52,542 nucleotides of DNA from Polyangiaceae bacterium (GTDB lineage: Bacteria > Myxococcota_A > Polyangia > Polyangiales > Polyangiaceae): contig JAICQL010000027.1 of the NCBI GenBank assembly GCA_025937895.1, positions 1 to 52,542 on the forward strand, read 5' to 3'. The translations under genes and the position numbers were made by a program. How positions within the stretch are numbered: position 1 is the stretch's first letter; every line of letters starts with the position of its first letter. The notes beneath the pieces were generated by a model, which had not been told where the DNA came from, made no database searches, and saw only the letters and a list, made by a program, of their open reading frames with translations. Below, one piece after another: positions 51,876-52,542 of the stretch.

Positions 51876-52542
51876 ATGCAAGTCCGAGCCGCGGTCGCAC
51901 ACGAAGCAGGTAAGCCACTCAGCGTCGAGATGATCGACCTCGAGGGCCCGAAGGCGGGCGAGGTGCTCGTGGAGCTCAAGGCCACGGGCATCTGCCACAC
52001 GGACGAGTACACGCTCTCCGGCAAGGATCCGGAGGGGCTCTTCCCCGCGATCCTGGGCCACGAGGGTGCCGGCGTGGTGGTGGAGGTCGGCGCGGGTGTC
52101 ACCTCGCTGGCAGTGGGCGATCACGTAATCCCGCTGTACGTGCCGGAGTGCCGGCAGTGTGAATACTGTCTCAATCCCAAGACCAACCTGTGCCAGTCGA
52201 TCCGCATCACCCAGGGCAAGGGTCTGATGCCGGACGGCACCAGCCGCTTCTCGCTGCGCTCCAAGCAGATCCTGCACTACATGGGCACCTCCACCTTCTC
52301 GAACTTCACGGTGGTGCCGGAGGTCGCGCTGGCGAAGATCCGGAAGGACGCCCCCTTCGACAAGGTCTGCTACATCGGCTGCGGCGTAACCACGGGCATC
52401 GGCGCCGTGATCAACACCGCCAAGGTGGAGCCGGGCGCAAACGTCGTGGTGTTTGGCCTGGGCGGTATCGGTCTGAACGTGATCCAGGGCGCGCGAATGG
52501 TCGGCGCCAACATGATCGTGGGCGTGGACATCAACCCCGCAC
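51876..52542 (+). CDS. frmA: S-(hydroxymethyl)glutathione dehydrogenase / class III alcohol dehydrogenase, 3' part outside window
   Basis: The first 222 residues of a zinc-dependent dehydrogenase that oxidises the glutathione-formaldehyde adduct. It starts [18 protein letters not shown], with AGGAG eight bases before the ATG. Class III marks: [17 protein letters not shown] (catalytic zinc Cys), [13 protein letters not shown] (His), the structural-zinc set [32 protein letters not shown], and [23 protein letters not shown]. The nucleotide-binding [17 protein letters not shown] follows. The gene runs past the right edge and is not broken. An esterase gene (frmB) would be expected downstream. Confidence 0.96.
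   Translation, partial: MQVRAAVAHEAGKPLSVEMIDLEGPKAGEVLVELKATGICHTDEYTLSGKDPEGLFPAILGHEGAGVVVEVGAGVTSLAVGDHVIPLYVPECRQCEYCLNPKTNLCQSIRITQGKGLMPDGTSRFSLRSKQILHYMGTSTFSNFTVVPEVALAKIRKDAPFDKVCYIGCGVTTGIGAVINTAKVEPGANVVVFGLGGIGLNVIQGARMVGANMIVGVDINPA

Overview
The window is high-GC bacterial DNA and reads as a myxobacterium or close relative (Myxococcota, most like the Polyangiales). The evidence is many long secreted lipoproteins, two Hanks-type kinase genes (one a pseudokinase), a FrzS-like pseudo-receiver/coiled-coil protein, an AgmX-like C-terminal domain, a TPR-PATAN (DUF4388) protein, PEGA repeats and a collagen-like lipoprotein. GTG and TTG starts are frequent. Strong third-position GC bias opens very long false frames on the opposite strand. 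No rRNA, tRNA, CRISPR array or insertion sequence was seen.

Layout. 1-7.4 kb is a cell-envelope block: class A penicillin-binding protein (cut by the window edge) and a Ser/Thr kinase overlapping it (minus strand), then pgeF, an outer-membrane barrel, a TPR lytic transglycosylase and infA (plus strand). 7.4-13.3 kb holds a minisatellite, an AgmX-like small protein, a small basic protein, a purine nucleoside phosphorylase, a FrzS-like gene and hisIE. 13.7-20.2 kb is a plus-strand cluster of two large heme-binding lipoproteins resembling HzsA-related proteins, separated by a secreted HEAT-repeat protein. 20.2-28.2 kb carries a gene remnant, a GH42 beta-galactosidase, argD, a pectate lyase lipoprotein, a YugP-like membrane protease, a ChaN-like lipoprotein and a beta-barrel. 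28.2-35.5 kb has two further lipoproteins (one collagen-like), a CDF metal exporter, transaldolase, a DsbD-N-like lipoprotein, a SixA-like phosphatase and manA. 35.7-37.6 kb has an ECF sigma factor and an MFS transporter.

37.8-48.3 kb is the most unusual part. A minus-strand, partly overlapping operon encodes a PEGA-containing pseudokinase, a two-TM sensor without an output domain, a cupredoxin fusion and a monoheme cytochrome lipoprotein. It diverges from a plus-strand set: TPR-PATAN protein, porin, and diheme peroxidase lipoprotein. A second diheme peroxidase-like lipoprotein converges on the first. I infer a regulated periplasmic redox system that I cannot match to a named one.

48.3-52.5 kb has an intergenic minisatellite, then dapA-dapB-inositol-monophosphatase-like genes in a tight operon, and frmA (class III alcohol dehydrogenase), cut by the right edge. 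All functions are inferred from reading the sequence; no database search was run.
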